A stretch of DNA of 64,000 nt from Arthrobacter oryzae. GTDB taxonomy: Bacteria; Actinomycetota; Actinomycetes; Actinomycetales; Micrococcaceae. Numbering within the stretch: position 1 is the first letter of the stretch; each line of letters begins with the position of its first letter. The stretch spans positions 4,464,001-4,528,000 of the forward strand of contig NZ_CP132204.1 in the NCBI RefSeq assembly GCF_030718995.1. The letters are read 5' to 3'. Both the position numbers and the translations under genes were made by a program. The notes beneath the pieces were generated by a model that had not been told where the DNA came from, did no database searches, and saw only the letters and a program-made list of their open reading frames with translations. Positions 19,554-28,750 of this stretch are shown here, piece after piece.

Positions 19554-20341
19554 CGGTGCCCGCACGGCCAGCGGCAGGGTCCCGGTTCCTCCGGACCACC
19601 GGCCAGCACGCAACGATTGAAGCGGATGCCTTCACCGAGGGGGCGTACGTACTGAGCATCGGCGGGGCTGAGCAGTCCCATGTGAACCTCGCCGAACCGG
19701 GCGAAATATTTTACGAGTACCTCCGCCGGATCGGCCATGTGGTGGATCTGGCCGCCCCCGCCGGAGAGCCCGTCAGCGCACTTCATCTTGGCGCCGGAGC
19801 CCTAACGCTCGCCCGTTACGTCCAGGCGACCCGGCCAGGGTCCGTACAGTACGCCGTCGAGCTCGAGCGCGAACTGCTGGACTTCGTCCTGCAGCAGCTG
19901 CCGCTGCCCGAAGGAACGGTGCTGCACACGCTGATCGGCGACGCCCGTGACGCTTTGGCGGAACTCCCTGCGGACCTGCGTTTCGACGTCGTGATCCTGG
20001 ATATCTTTTCCGGGCCGGAGGCGCCGGAGCACATCGCCTGCACCGGGTTCTACGAGGAGGCAGCGGCAAAGCTGACACCGCGCGGAGTTCTGGTGGTCAA
20101 CGTGGGCGATGAACCGGGTCTCACGCTGGTCCGGAGCCAGGTGGCAGCGCTGCGGCAAGCCATGCACGGCGTTGCGGCGTTCGCGGAATCCGGCATGTTC
20201 GCCGGCCGGTATCCCGGCAACATCATCCTCACCGGCACGCAGGGACCGTGGCCTGCGGAATGGACCACAGCGCTGACCGCCCGCGGCCCGCACCCCGCCA
20301 CGGTACTGGCGGGCGTGGACCTCGACGCGCTCTCAGGCTAG
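19550..20341 (+). CDS. Spermidine synthase-like methyltransferase-fold protein
   Basis: This 263-residue protein has a Rossmann core: LHLGAGALTLARYV as the nucleotide-binding loop, YAVELERELLDFV, GDARDAL and FDVVILDIFSGPEAPEH. This matches the spermidine-synthase superfamily. The canonical aminopropyl-transfer aspartate motif (D-x-T-D-P) is replaced by DIFSG, so polyamine synthesis is doubtful and the role is unknown. The open frame extends upstream into the aminotransferase; the GTG at 19550, overlapping its stop codon, is the natural start. It ends immediately before the convergent rsmD stop. Confidence 0.82.
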   Translation: MTVPARPAAGSRFLRTTGQHATIEADAFTEGAYVLSIGGAEQSHVNLAEPGEIFYEYLRRIGHVVDLAAPAGEPVSALHLGAGALTLARYVQATRPGSVQYAVELERELLDFVLQQLPLPEGTVLHTLIGDARDALAELPADLRFDVVILDIFSGPEAPEHIACTGFYEEAAAKLTPRGVLVVNVGDEPGLTLVRSQVAALRQAMHGVAAFAESGMFAGRYPGNIILTGTQGPWPAEWTTALTARGPHPATVLAGVDLDALSG

Positions 20342-20920
20342 TCAGCTGCCCCCGCCCACGGGTTCGGCGAACCATAGCTTGGTTTCGCCGTATTTCTTCT
20401 CGGCGAACCGTTCCAGCGACGCCGGCCACGACGGCTCCGGGCTGCGGGACGACCGCTCCACGACCACGACGGCGCCCTCCGCCAGATAGGGCGACAGCTC
20501 TTCCAGCACCCCGCCCATGGCGGGCTCATCCAACGGATACGGCGGGTCCAGGAATGCGAGGTCCCACAGGGTGCCGGGCACGGTTCTTTCGAGGAAGGAC
20601 TCCACCCGTGAACGGTGGACAGACACCACTTTACGGCCGACTGCCCCGTTCACGAGATCCGCATTGCGCTGGCAGACCTCACTGGCTTTGCCATCGAACT
20701 CCACGAGGTCAACGGTCTCCGCCCCGCGGCTGGCACTTTCCACGCCCAGCGCACCGGAGCCCGCATAGAGGTCAAGGACACGGGCGCCCGCCACCACATT
20801 GAACGCCTCAAGCCGTGAAAAGAGTGCTTCCTTGACGCGGTCAGTGGTGGGGCGGGTCATGGAACCTGGCACGCTGGCCAGCGGCATGCCGCCGCCTGCA
20901 CCCGCGATAATGCGAGTCAT
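20342..20920 (-). CDS. rsmD: 16S rRNA (guanine966-N2)-methyltransferase RsmD
   Basis: This 192-residue SAM-dependent methyltransferase starts MTRIIAGAGGG, the typical opening. It carries LDLYAGSGALGVESASRGA as the SAM-binding loop and LAFLDPPYPLD, the DPPY catalytic motif of N2/N6 methylases. The ATG at 20920 follows GGAAGG at good spacing and is preferred to an upstream in-frame start at 20956. It lies 40 bases downstream of recG on the same strand. Confidence 0.94.
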   Translation of the reverse strand: MTRIIAGAGGGMPLASVPGSMTRPTTDRVKEALFSRLEAFNVVAGARVLDLYAGSGALGVESASRGAETVDLVEFDGKASEVCQRNADLVNGAVGRKVVSVHRSRVESFLERTVPGTLWDLAFLDPPYPLDEPAMGGVLEELSPYLAEGAVVVVERSSRSPEPSWPASLERFAEKKYGETKLWFAEPVGGGS

Positions 20921-20959
20921 CGGAGCGCCTTCCTGCCGCTTACAGCCCTGCGCCAACTA

Positions 20960-23173
20960 CTAGCCACGCTCAAGGAATGCCTCCTTTTCGGGGTTCAAAT
21001 ACTCTTCAATTGCTTTCGCGAGCGCGGAGTGCTCCGCCAGGCCCGGATCCCGGGCCACAATCTGCTGGGCATCCTGACGGGCCTTCGCAATGACGGCCTC
21101 ATGTTCCAGGACGCGCAACAGCTTGAGCGCTGACCGCCCGCCGGACTGCGAGGCACCGAGGATGTCGCCCTCGCGCCGCAGTTTCAGGTCCTCCTGCGAC
21201 AGCTCGAAGCCGTCCGTGGTGGCCGCCACGGCGTCGAGCCGGCGCCGGCTGGGGTGGCCGGGTTCCAGGGTGGTCACCAGGAGGCAGGTGCCGGGCAGCC
21301 CGCCCCGGCCCACCCGTCCGCGAAGCTGGTGCAGCTGGGATATTCCGAACCTGTCGGCGTCAAGGATGACCATTAGCGTGGCGTTATGGACGTCGACGCC
21401 CACCTCGATCACGGTGGTGGACACCAGCAGCTTCGTCTCATTCGCCGTAAACGATGCCATGGTTGCGGACTTCAGGACAGGATCCTGCCTGCCGTGCAGC
21501 GGTGCCAGGGCAACGCCGGCCAGGGCCGGTTCGTCCTGGAGATATTCGACGACGGCTGTGACGGACGCCAGCTCCCGGGCCGGTCCGTCGCCTTCCAGGT
21601 CCGCGGCTGACGGCTCCGCTTCCCCGGGGCTGAAGTCGCCGTCGTCGTCCTCTCCGATTTTGGGGCACACCACGTAGACCTGGTGGCCGGCATCGATCTC
21701 TTCCCTGGACCGGGACCAGATGCGGCCTGCCCAGCCCGGATTTTCGGCGAGTCCCACCACATGCGTGGAGATCGGGGCCCGGCCGGCGGGGAGTTCGTCC
21801 AGCACCGATGTTTCAAGGTCGCCGAACACAGTCATGGCCACCGTCCTCGGAATGGGCGTGGCGGTCATGACCAGCAGGTGCGGCGGTTTGCTGGCCTTCG
21901 CCCGGAGTGCGTCGCGCTGCTCCACTCCGAAGCGGTGCTGTTCATCGACAACGATCAGCCCGAGGTCGTAAAACGAGACATTGTCGCTCAGCAGCGCGTG
22001 CGTCCCGATCACGATCCCGGCGGTGCCTGACGCCGCGTCCAGCATGGCCTGCTTGCGGGCAGCGGTGGGCATGGAACCGGTGAGCAGCGTGACCTGGACG
22101 GCGTCGGGACCTGATCCGCCCAGGAGTCCGTCGCGCGACAGCGGACCGAGCGTCCGGCGGATGGATTCGTAGTGCTGCGCAGCCAAAACCTCCGTGGGAG
22201 CCAGCAGGGCGGCCTGTCCGCCGGCGTCAACCACCTGAAGCATGGCGCGCAAGGCAACGATGGTTTTGCCGGAACCCACCTCGCCCTGGAGGAGCCGATT
22301 CATGGGGCTGTCCTGCGAAAGTTCCTCCGCGAGGGTCTTTCCGACGGCGCCCTGCCCGGCCGTGAGGGTAAAGGGCAGCTGGCGGTCGAACGCCGTCAGC
22401 AGTCCGCCGGTGACCGGCTGGCGGGCGGTGGCTTCCTCGGCCGCCAGCTGGGCCCGGCGCCGCGCGAGCGCAGACTGCAGGACCAGGGCCTCCTGGTACC
22501 TGAAGCGGTCCCGGGCCCGTTGCCAGTCGCCGGGCACCTGCGGGGCGTGGATGAGGCGGTAGGCCTCGGCGGCCGGCAGGAACTTCTCCCGCGCCGAAAC
22601 CTCGGCCGGCAGGGGGTCGTCCAGTTGTTCGAGGTCAACGGTGTCCAGCAGGGTGGAGATGACTTTCTGGATGGACCAGCTGGTGAGCTTGGCTGTGGCC
22701 GGGTAGACCGGGATGGGCATGGCGGCCAGCTTCTGCGGATCCATCCCCGGGATGTCCGGGTCCTCGTCCAGAAGCTGGAAGTCAGGATTGGTAAGGCTCA
22801 GGCTGCCGGCGTACCGTGTGACTTTGCCGGAGAAAATGGCCCGGCGCCCCGGGAGCAGTTCCGCCTTGGCCCGGAATCCGTTGAAAAAGCTGACTTTCAG
22901 GGTACCTGCGTCATCGGTGATGACGACGTCGGTCAGGGTGCCCCGGCGTGCACGCATGGCCCGCGTGCTGCTGGACACGACACGCGCAATCAGGGTGACG
23001 TCCTCATCCAGCGGCACCTCGCTGATGGGCGTCAGCTCACCGCGGTTGAGGTACCGGCGCGGAAAGTAGTTGAGGAGGTCGCCGACGGTGGTGATGCCCA
23101 GGTGTTTTTCAATGACGGCCGCGGACCTTTTGCCGATACGGCGTTCCAGGCCCAGATCCAGCTCAGCGTTCAT
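20960..23173 (-). CDS. recG: ATP-dependent DNA helicase RecG
   Basis: This 737-residue helicase remodels stalled replication forks and Holliday junctions. The N-terminal wedge/OB domain (SEVPLDEDVTLIARVVSS) is followed by superfamily 2 motifs: GEVGSGKTIVAL (Walker A), VVDEQHRFGV (DEQH box), MTATPIPRT and QLRGRVGRGG (motif VI). The ATG at 23173 overlaps the end of the DAK2-domain gene by 11 bases; a longer frame exists from 23200 but would deepen the overlap. Confidence 0.96.
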   Translation of the reverse strand: MNAELDLGLERRIGKRSAAVIEKHLGITTVGDLLNYFPRRYLNRGELTPISEVPLDEDVTLIARVVSSSTRAMRARRGTLTDVVITDDAGTLKVSFFNGFRAKAELLPGRRAIFSGKVTRYAGSLSLTNPDFQLLDEDPDIPGMDPQKLAAMPIPVYPATAKLTSWSIQKVISTLLDTVDLEQLDDPLPAEVSAREKFLPAAEAYRLIHAPQVPGDWQRARDRFRYQEALVLQSALARRRAQLAAEEATARQPVTGGLLTAFDRQLPFTLTAGQGAVGKTLAEELSQDSPMNRLLQGEVGSGKTIVALRAMLQVVDAGGQAALLAPTEVLAAQHYESIRRTLGPLSRDGLLGGSGPDAVQVTLLTGSMPTAARKQAMLDAASGTAGIVIGTHALLSDNVSFYDLGLIVVDEQHRFGVEQRDALRAKASKPPHLLVMTATPIPRTVAMTVFGDLETSVLDELPAGRAPISTHVVGLAENPGWAGRIWSRSREEIDAGHQVYVVCPKIGEDDDGDFSPGEAEPSAADLEGDGPARELASVTAVVEYLQDEPALAGVALAPLHGRQDPVLKSATMASFTANETKLLVSTTVIEVGVDVHNATLMVILDADRFGISQLHQLRGRVGRGGLPGTCLLVTTLEPGHPSRRRLDAVAATTDGFELSQEDLKLRREGDILGASQSGGRSALKLLRVLEHEAVIAKARQDAQQIVARDPGLAEHSALAKAIEEYLNPEKEAFLERG

Positions 23174-24188
23174 GTCCGCCGGGGTCCCGGGGCAGGGCAA
23201 GCTGGCTGACCGAAATTTCGGTGGGCTCTCCGAGGGAACCGATCAGTTCGACGGCCGGTTCAGGCGCCGGGACATGGACGTGCACGCGCCAGCGGTACTT
23301 TCCGTCGGCGTCCGTTACACCTCCCACCTGGCTCATGATCACCGAGTCGCCCATCTCATCCAGCCGCTGGCGCAGCGTGGCCGCATCCAGTGGCGAGAGG
23401 CTGATGGTGCACATGACCTCCACGCCGTCGTCGTCGGGCATGTCTGTGTGGATGTGGGGATCCTGGACGTCGTAGCCGTGCAGGCCGTCCAGCATTTCGC
23501 TTTGAAGTTCTTCGCCGAGCACCGCAGAACGCAGGCAGTCCAGGATGAGGAGCATCCCCACCCCGCCGGCATCAACGACGTGGGCCTCGTGCAGGGCTGC
23601 GAGCTGGTCCTCGGTCCGGACCACGGCCTCGAGGGCAGCCTCGACCGCTGCATCCAGGGCAAGTCCCAGCACATGGTTGCTGTCGTCGCCGTTCTGGTCT
23701 GCGTCCACTCCCGCAGCGGCCCGCGCTGCCGCCTCCATGACCGAGAGCATGGTCCCCGGAACGGGATCGCTCAGGGCGGACCAGGCCCGGATCTGCGCCC
23801 GGTTGAGCGCGGCCGCCAGCAATGGTGAGCTGAGGCGGGTGTGACCGGCCAACGGCTCCGCAGCGGCGCACAGGAACACTGAGAACAACGTTCCCGAGTT
23901 CCCGCGGGCCTGCTCCATTGCGGCCTGCCCGGCCAAGGCGAGCACGGCGCCGACGTCCTGCTGGCCGGGCATCCCGCCGGACTGCTGCGCGGAGCCGGCG
24001 CCGGATGGACTGTTGAGGGCCTGCGCCGCGGCGCGGACCGTCAGGTAAAGGTTGGTGCCGGTGTCGCCGTCAGCCACCGGAAAAATGTTGATGGCGTTGA
24101 GGCGGTCGCTGTGGTTCCCGAGCGCTGTTTCGGCCTTGCCCAACCACCGCTTCATCGCTTGCGCGTTGGCGGCAATCTTAGTCTGCAA
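23163..24188 (-). CDS. DAK2-domain protein, FakA-like but short
   Basis: This protein of up to 341 residues begins with a DhaL/DAK2 domain: NAINIFPVADGDTGTNLYLT contains the DGDTG nucleotide/magnesium-binding motif of dihydroxyacetone and fatty-acid kinases. A middle region (LRQRLDEMGDSVIMSQVGGV ... VHVHVP) resembles the second domain of FakA, but the C-terminal FakB-binding domain is absent; FakA is usually about 540 residues. The start could be the TTG at 24188, inside thiL, or the ATG at 24155 (MKRWLGKAE). The position between thiL and recG is conserved in actinobacteria. Confidence 0.85.
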   Translation of the reverse strand: MQTKIAANAQAMKRWLGKAETALGNHSDRLNAINIFPVADGDTGTNLYLTVRAAAQALNSPSGAGSAQQSGGMPGQQDVGAVLALAGQAAMEQARGNSGTLFSVFLCAAAEPLAGHTRLSSPLLAAALNRAQIRAWSALSDPVPGTMLSVMEAAARAAAGVDADQNGDDSNHVLGLALDAAVEAALEAVVRTEDQLAALHEAHVVDAGGVGMLLILDCLRSAVLGEELQSEMLDGLHGYDVQDPHIHTDMPDDDGVEVMCTISLSPLDAATLRQRLDEMGDSVIMSQVGGVTDADGKYRWRVHVHVPAPEPAVELIGSLGEPTEISVSQLALPRDPGGHER

Positions 24189-25203
24189 AGTGATCCCATC
24201 CCACAGTGTCCGCGGGCCGGCCCGCTATCTTCACGCCCGTGCCTTCCGTTGGTGCAGGGGCTTCTACTGAGCCTATCGCAGCGAAACCCCGGGGCAGCTG
24301 AACGTCCGCCGGGAATGTGGCCAGGAGTCCATGGTCTTCCCCGCCCCCGAGCACCCAGTCCATGGGGTCCCCGCCCACGGCGTCGGCGGCTGCGGCCAGC
24401 GGCTCTGTGAGTTGCTTCAACGCAGCGGGATCGAGGTCCAGGACGACGCCGCTGGCGGCGGCCAGGCGTCCGCCGTCGCGGACCAGTCCATCCGATATGT
24501 CCAGCATCGACGAGGCCCCGGCGGCGAGTGCCGCCGGCCCGGCAGCCAGCGGCGGCAGCGGCCTGCATTGCCTGTCCATGATGGTTCGCAGCTCCGGCGT
24601 CAAAAGTTCAACGCCAACCCCCGACTCAAGCAGCGCAAGACCGGCCGCGGCATGCCCCGCCGTTCCGGCCAGGGCGACGGTGTGTCCAGGGCGGGCACCC
24701 GAGCGCAGCACAGGCTCCCGGCCATCCAAGGTGCCCAGAATGGCCACCGTCACGGCCAATTCGCGGCCCCGGCCCAGGTCCCCGCCGGCCACGGAACACC
24801 CGGCGGCGCCAAGGTCGCGGATGGCACGCGAGAGTCCGTCCGCGAAATCCTCCACCCAGGAAACCGGCGTGTCCGGCGGCAGCGTCAGGCTCACCACCAT
24901 GGAGGTGGACCGCGCGCCCATGGCGTTGATGTCGCTGAGGTTCTGCGCCGCGGCTTTCCAGCCGACGTCGAATCCTGTGGTCCGGTATCCGTTGCGCCAC
25001 AGCAGCCGGAAATCCTGGTCCACCACCTGGGTGTCAATGCTGATCAGCGTCCGGCCGTCCGGGGCTGCCACGATGGCGGCGTCGTCCCCGGGCCCAAGCA
25101 GAAGCGCCGTACCCTCCGCGGGTCCGTTGTTCAGGCGGGGGAAAATCCTGGCCAGGAGTTGGGATTCGGAAAGTCCGGCGACGGTGAGGTGAGATTCAGG
25201 CAC
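24178..25203 (-). CDS. thiL: Thiamine-monophosphate kinase
   Basis: This 341-residue enzyme phosphorylates thiamine monophosphate to the active cofactor. It shows LLGPGDDAAIV, the ATP/Mg-binding loop, DINAMGA, GGDLGRGRELAVTV, MLDISDGLVRDGGRL and VLGGGEDHGLLATF, all characteristic of ThiL. It is the second thiamine gene in the window, after thiC, but is not linked to it. It overlaps the start of the DAK2 gene and is divergent from the DUF3515 lipoprotein gene. Confidence 0.95.
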   Translation of the reverse strand: MPESHLTVAGLSESQLLARIFPRLNNGPAEGTALLLGPGDDAAIVAAPDGRTLISIDTQVVDQDFRLLWRNGYRTTGFDVGWKAAAQNLSDINAMGARSTSMVVSLTLPPDTPVSWVEDFADGLSRAIRDLGAAGCSVAGGDLGRGRELAVTVAILGTLDGREPVLRSGARPGHTVALAGTAGHAAAGLALLESGVGVELLTPELRTIMDRQCRPLPPLAAGPAALAAGASSMLDISDGLVRDGGRLAAASGVVLDLDPAALKQLTEPLAAAADAVGGDPMDWVLGGGEDHGLLATFPADVQLPRGFAAIGSVEAPAPTEGTGVKIAGRPADTVGWDHFAD

Positions 25204-25254
25204 ACCACTACGCTACAGTCCGGGACAGACATCCAGCCGGGATAGGCTTAAACA

Positions 25255-25752
25255 ATGCACCAGCCCCGCACTCCGCTTCCCCTCCGTTCGCTTCTCCTGC
25301 CGGCGGCAGCAGCGGTGCTGGCCCTCAGCGGATGCGCCCCGGTGGTGGATGTGGCACCGGCCAAGGATGCGGCCAACCCTGCCTGCGCCCCCATGATGGT
25401 GGCCCTTCCGGACACGATGGGTGATGCGGGGCTGCGGAAGACCAACAGCCAGGCAACCGCTGCCTGGGGCGATCCGTCCAAGGTGATCCTGCGCTGCGGC
25501 GTCAATGTTCCCGGCCCCACCACCGACCGTTGCGTCAGCGTCAACGGCATCGACTGGGTCATCAAGGAAGGCGACCCGGTATGGACTCTGACCACCTTCG
25601 GCCGCGAACCGGCGACGGAGATCCTGATGGACCCGGACCAGATCAGTTCCGCCACCGTTCTGGCTGAACTCTCCGCGGCGGCCGGGAAGATCAAGGCCAC
25701 CAGGAACTGCGTGGGCCAGGAAGAGCTGCAGAACCTGCCCACCGGGCAATAG
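25255..25752 (+). CDS. DUF3515 lipoprotein
   Basis: This 165-residue protein has a basic N-terminus, a hydrophobic stretch (about residues 12-27) and the lipobox LSGC, giving lipidation at Cys29 or so and anchoring on the outer face of the membrane. The body (AAWGDPSKVILRCGV, GIDWVIKEGDPVWTLTTFGR) matches DUF3515, an actinobacterial family of unknown function commonly placed between thiL and ddl, as here. Three or four further cysteines could form disulfides. Confidence 0.88.
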   Translation: MHQPRTPLPLRSLLLPAAAAVLALSGCAPVVDVAPAKDAANPACAPMMVALPDTMGDAGLRKTNSQATAAWGDPSKVILRCGVNVPGPTTDRCVSVNGIDWVIKEGDPVWTLTTFGREPATEILMDPDQISSATVLAELSAAAGKIKATRNCVGQEELQNLPTGQ

Positions 25753-25797
25753 CCGCGACGCGACGTCGGCGGCTGGCCGCGACGCGACGGCGGCTAG
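25753..25797. repeat. Imperfect tandem 22-24-bp repeat
   Basis: CCGCGACGCGACGTCGGCGGCT (from 25753) is repeated as CCGCGACGCGACGGCGGCT (from 25777), filling the gap between the DUF3515 stop and the convergent ddl stop. No function is evident. Confidence 0.6.
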
Positions 25798-26930
25798 CGG
25801 AGCCCGGTCTTCCGGTTCAGCGCCAGGTAGATCAGTTCATCGATGAGTTCCGCGTAGCCCAGCCCGGAGGCGGCCCACATCTGCGGGTACATGCTTTTCG
25901 GCGTGAAGCCGGGCATGGTGTTGATCTCGTTGATGATCAGTTCGCCGTCCGGAGTGTAAAAGAAGTCCACCCGGCTCAGGCCCTCGGCCCCGACAGCGTC
26001 GAACGCGGCGGCGGCCAGCTCGCGGACCCGGGCAATTGCCTCATCGGGGATGTCGGCCGGGCAGCTCAGCGAGGCGGCGTCGTCCTCCACGTACTTTGCA
26101 TTGAAGTCATAGAACTCGTGCTCCCCCGGCGCCACCGCGATCTCTCCCGGCATGGAGGTCCGCGGCGGCTCCGTGCCGCGTCCTTCGAGCACGGCGCATT
26201 CAATTTCGCGGCCGACTATTCCGGCTTCGATCACCAGTTTGAGGTCGTGCTCGCGGGCGGCTTCAATGGCCGAGTCCAGGCCGTCCAGTGAGTCCACCTT
26301 GGAGATTCCCATGGAGGATCCTGCCCGGGCAGGTTTGACGAACACGGGGTACCCCAGCAGGTCAACGCGTTTGCGGACCGATTCGGGGTCCGTGACCCAC
26401 TGGCGGTCCGTCACCGCGATGTAGGGTCCCACCTGCAGGCCGGCAGCTTCGAAAACAACCTTCATGTAGTGCTTGTCCATACCCACGGCGGAGGCCAGGA
26501 CACCGGCTCCGACGTAGCGGGTGTCCGACAGTTCAAGCAGCCCCTGGATGGTGCCGTCCTCCCCGAACGGGCCGTGGAGCAGCGGGAAGACAACGTCCAC
26601 GCTGCCGAGTTCCTGAGGAACCTCGTTCGGGGAAGCCACGATCAGCTGGTGCGCTCCGCCGATTTCGGCAAGCGTTACCGTACGGTCCGACGGCGCCACC
26701 TCAGGAAGCGAGGAGGCCGAAAGTGACCATTGCCGGGTGTCCCCCGAAGCCAGCACCCACTGGCCGGTCTTGGCGATACCGATCGGGATCACATCGTACT
26801 TGTCGTAGTCGATCGCGCCGAGAACGCCCGCAGCCGTCACGCAGCTGACGGCGTGTTCGCTGGAACGGCCCCCGAACAACACGGCGACGCGGGGTTTGGC
26901 GTGGCCGGACCCGGCGATCTTGTTCACTTG
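25794..26930 (-). CDS. ddl: D-alanine--D-alanine ligase
   Basis: The enzyme has about 378 residues and makes the D-Ala-D-Ala dipeptide for peptidoglycan. It shows VAVLFGGRSSEHAVSC at the N-terminus, LHGPFGEDGTIQGLLEL, FVKPARAGSSMGISKV (ATP-grasp loop) and ELIINEINTMPGFTPKSMYP near the C-terminus. The GTG at 26930 has GGAAG five bases upstream; an in-frame TTG at 26942 is an alternative. It lies 14 bases downstream of gpsA on the same strand. Confidence 0.96.
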   Translation of the reverse strand, partial: QVNKIAGSGHAKPRVAVLFGGRSSEHAVSCVTAAGVLGAIDYDKYDVIPIGIAKTGQWVLASGDTRQWSLSASSLPEVAPSDRTVTLAEIGGAHQLIVASPNEVPQELGSVDVVFPLLHGPFGEDGTIQGLLELSDTRYVGAGVLASAVGMDKHYMKVVFEAAGLQVGPYIAVTDRQWVTDPESVRKRVDLLGYPVFVKPARAGSSMGISKVDSLDGLDSAIEAAREHDLKLVIEAGIVGREIECAVLEGRGTEPPRTSMPGEIAVAPGEHEFYDFNAKYVEDDAASLSCPADIPDEAIARVRELAAAAFDAVGAEGLSRVDFFYTPDGELIINEINTMPGFTPKSMYPQMWAASGLGYAELIDELIYLALNRKTGLR

Positions 26931-26944
26931 TTCTTCCAACACAG

Positions 26945-27997
26945 TCAGTAATCGCCTTCGGATTTCAGGTCCCGGGCCAGCAGCAGCGGTCCCAGTTCGT
27001 CAACGGACAATTTTCCGGCCAGCACCGCGACCACCGCCGCCGTGATAGGCATTTCGACGCCTAGCTTTCCGGCGAGTTCATGCACGGCCTGGCCGGATTT
27101 GATGCCTTCGGCCGTCTGGGTCATTTCCGCGGTCACCTGTTCCAGGGTCAGCCCCTTGCCGAGCAGGCGTCCGGCGGTGTGGTTCCGGGACAGCGGCGAG
27201 GAGCAGGTGGCCACGAGGTCCCCCAGGCCGGCCAGTCCGGCCATTGTCTGCGCTTCCCCGCCGAGGGCCAGGGCGAGCCTGGATGTTTCCGCGAGGCCCC
27301 GGGTAATGACGGAGGCCTTCGTGTTGTCGCCCATGCTCTTGCCTTCGCAGATACCCACAGCGAGGGCGATGATGTTCTTCACGATGCCGCCGATTTCCAC
27401 GCCGACGACGTCAGTGGTGGTGTACGGGCGGAAATACGGTGCAGTGCAGGTGCGGGCGATCCATGCCGACACTTCGGCGTCCGAACAGGCCACCACCGAC
27501 GCGGTGGGCTCCTCACGGGCAATTTCCATGGCAAGGTTCGGTCCGGACACCACCGCAATCCGGTCCGCTTTGATGCCCAGTTCCTCGCAGATGACTTCGC
27601 TCATGCGGGCATCCGAACTAAGTTCCAGGCCCTTCATGAGGGAGACCACAAAGGCGTCCGGCGATATCAGGGGCCGCCACTCCCGCAGCTGCAGCCGCAG
27701 CGACTGCGCCGGAACTGCCAGCACCACCAGCTCGGCCCCCGCGAGCACTTCCGCCACGTCAGTGGAAGCCGTGATGCTGTGGGGCAGGTCGATGTCCTTG
27801 AGGTACTGCGGGTTCCTGTGGGCGGTGTTGATCTGCTCGACAACCTCGCTGCGCCGTCCCCAGAGCCGGATGCTCCGCTGGACACCGGAGGCCGTGGCCG
27901 CGTCCGCGAGGATCTTGGCAAAGGTGGTGCCCCAGGAGCCGGCGCCGAGGACGGCGACGGACGTCGCTGAGCCCGCTGCGGTCTGTTCAGGGGTCAT
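26945..27997 (-). CDS. gpsA: Glycerol-3-phosphate dehydrogenase [NAD(P)+]
   Basis: This 350-residue enzyme makes sn-glycerol-3-phosphate for phospholipids. Visible blocks are VAVLGAGSWGTTFAKIL (NAD binding), VSLMKGLE, VVSGPNLAMEIA, and the catalytic lysine region VGVEIGGIVKNIIALAVGI. The ATG at 27997 overlaps the plsC stop (ATGA) and gives the expected N-terminus; the frame continues upstream into plsC without a better start. plsC and gpsA act in the same lipid-precursor pathway. Confidence 0.96.
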   Translation of the reverse strand: MTPEQTAAGSATSVAVLGAGSWGTTFAKILADAATASGVQRSIRLWGRRSEVVEQINTAHRNPQYLKDIDLPHSITASTDVAEVLAGAELVVLAVPAQSLRLQLREWRPLISPDAFVVSLMKGLELSSDARMSEVICEELGIKADRIAVVSGPNLAMEIAREEPTASVVACSDAEVSAWIARTCTAPYFRPYTTTDVVGVEIGGIVKNIIALAVGICEGKSMGDNTKASVITRGLAETSRLALALGGEAQTMAGLAGLGDLVATCSSPLSRNHTAGRLLGKGLTLEQVTAEMTQTAEGIKSGQAVHELAGKLGVEMPITAAVVAVLAGKLSVDELGPLLLARDLKSEGDY

Positions 27998-28740
27998 GTG
28001 CCGGGCCGATCGATGTTGCGTCCGTGTGTGCTCTGGTTGTGGGCGGCCGGATCCCATCGCACCGCGGGAGGCTGTTCCGACCGCAGGGTCGCCAGCAGCC
28101 CGGTGATGGCATCCATGATGACGGCGGTGGCGGCCGTCAGCGTGGCCTTGTCCAGAGGCCGGCCTTCAAAGGCACTGAGGTCCACGGGATCGCCCACCAG
28201 GACCCTGGAGGTGCTTCGGGGGAAAAGATGGAAGCGCTTCGCATAGCGCGGGAATACATGGTGGGCTCCCCAGTGGGCCATGGGTACAACCGGGATGCCG
28301 CTTTCCAGGGCCATCCTGGCAGCGCCCGTGTGCCCCTTCATGGGCCACAGCCCGGGGTCCCGGGTCAGGGTGCCTTCGGGGTAGATGATGATGGCACCGC
28401 CTTCGTCCACCACTTCCCTGGCGACATTCAGCGAACGGTTGGCACCCGCCGTCGAGCGTTCCACTGGAATCTGCTTGGTGGCGCGCAGCACGAACCCAAG
28501 GACCGGAACCTTGAAGAGGCCGCCCTTGGCAAGGAAGTGCGGCATCCGCTTCTGGTTGTACAGCATGTGCCCGATGACCAGCGGGTCGATCTCCGTGCAG
28601 TGGTTGGGGGCGGCGATGAAGCCGCCCGCCGGAAGCTTTTCCAGCCCTTCCCACTTCTTGTTCATGAGCACGTTCATCACGGGCCTGACGATCCCGGCGA
28701 CGATGACAAAGGTGATGCGGCTCTTGGCCGTTTCCTTCAC
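27994..28740 (-). CDS. plsC: 1-acyl-sn-glycerol-3-phosphate acyltransferase (PlsC family)
   Basis: This 248-residue membrane-associated acyltransferase has the NHX4D catalytic motif as APNHCTEIDPLVI, the glycerophosphate-binding PEGTLT block and VPMAHWG. It transfers an acyl chain to lysophosphatidate in phospholipid synthesis. The GTG at 28740 is 11 bases after the murA stop; the open frame extends further but would overlap murA. It is coupled to gpsA by a 4-base overlap. Confidence 0.9.
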   Translation of the reverse strand: MKETAKSRITFVIVAGIVRPVMNVLMNKKWEGLEKLPAGGFIAAPNHCTEIDPLVIGHMLYNQKRMPHFLAKGGLFKVPVLGFVLRATKQIPVERSTAGANRSLNVAREVVDEGGAIIIYPEGTLTRDPGLWPMKGHTGAARMALESGIPVVPMAHWGAHHVFPRYAKRFHLFPRSTSRVLVGDPVDLSAFEGRPLDKATLTAATAVIMDAITGLLATLRSEQPPAVRWDPAAHNQSTHGRNIDRPGT

Positions 28741-28750
28741 TGGGACCCCG

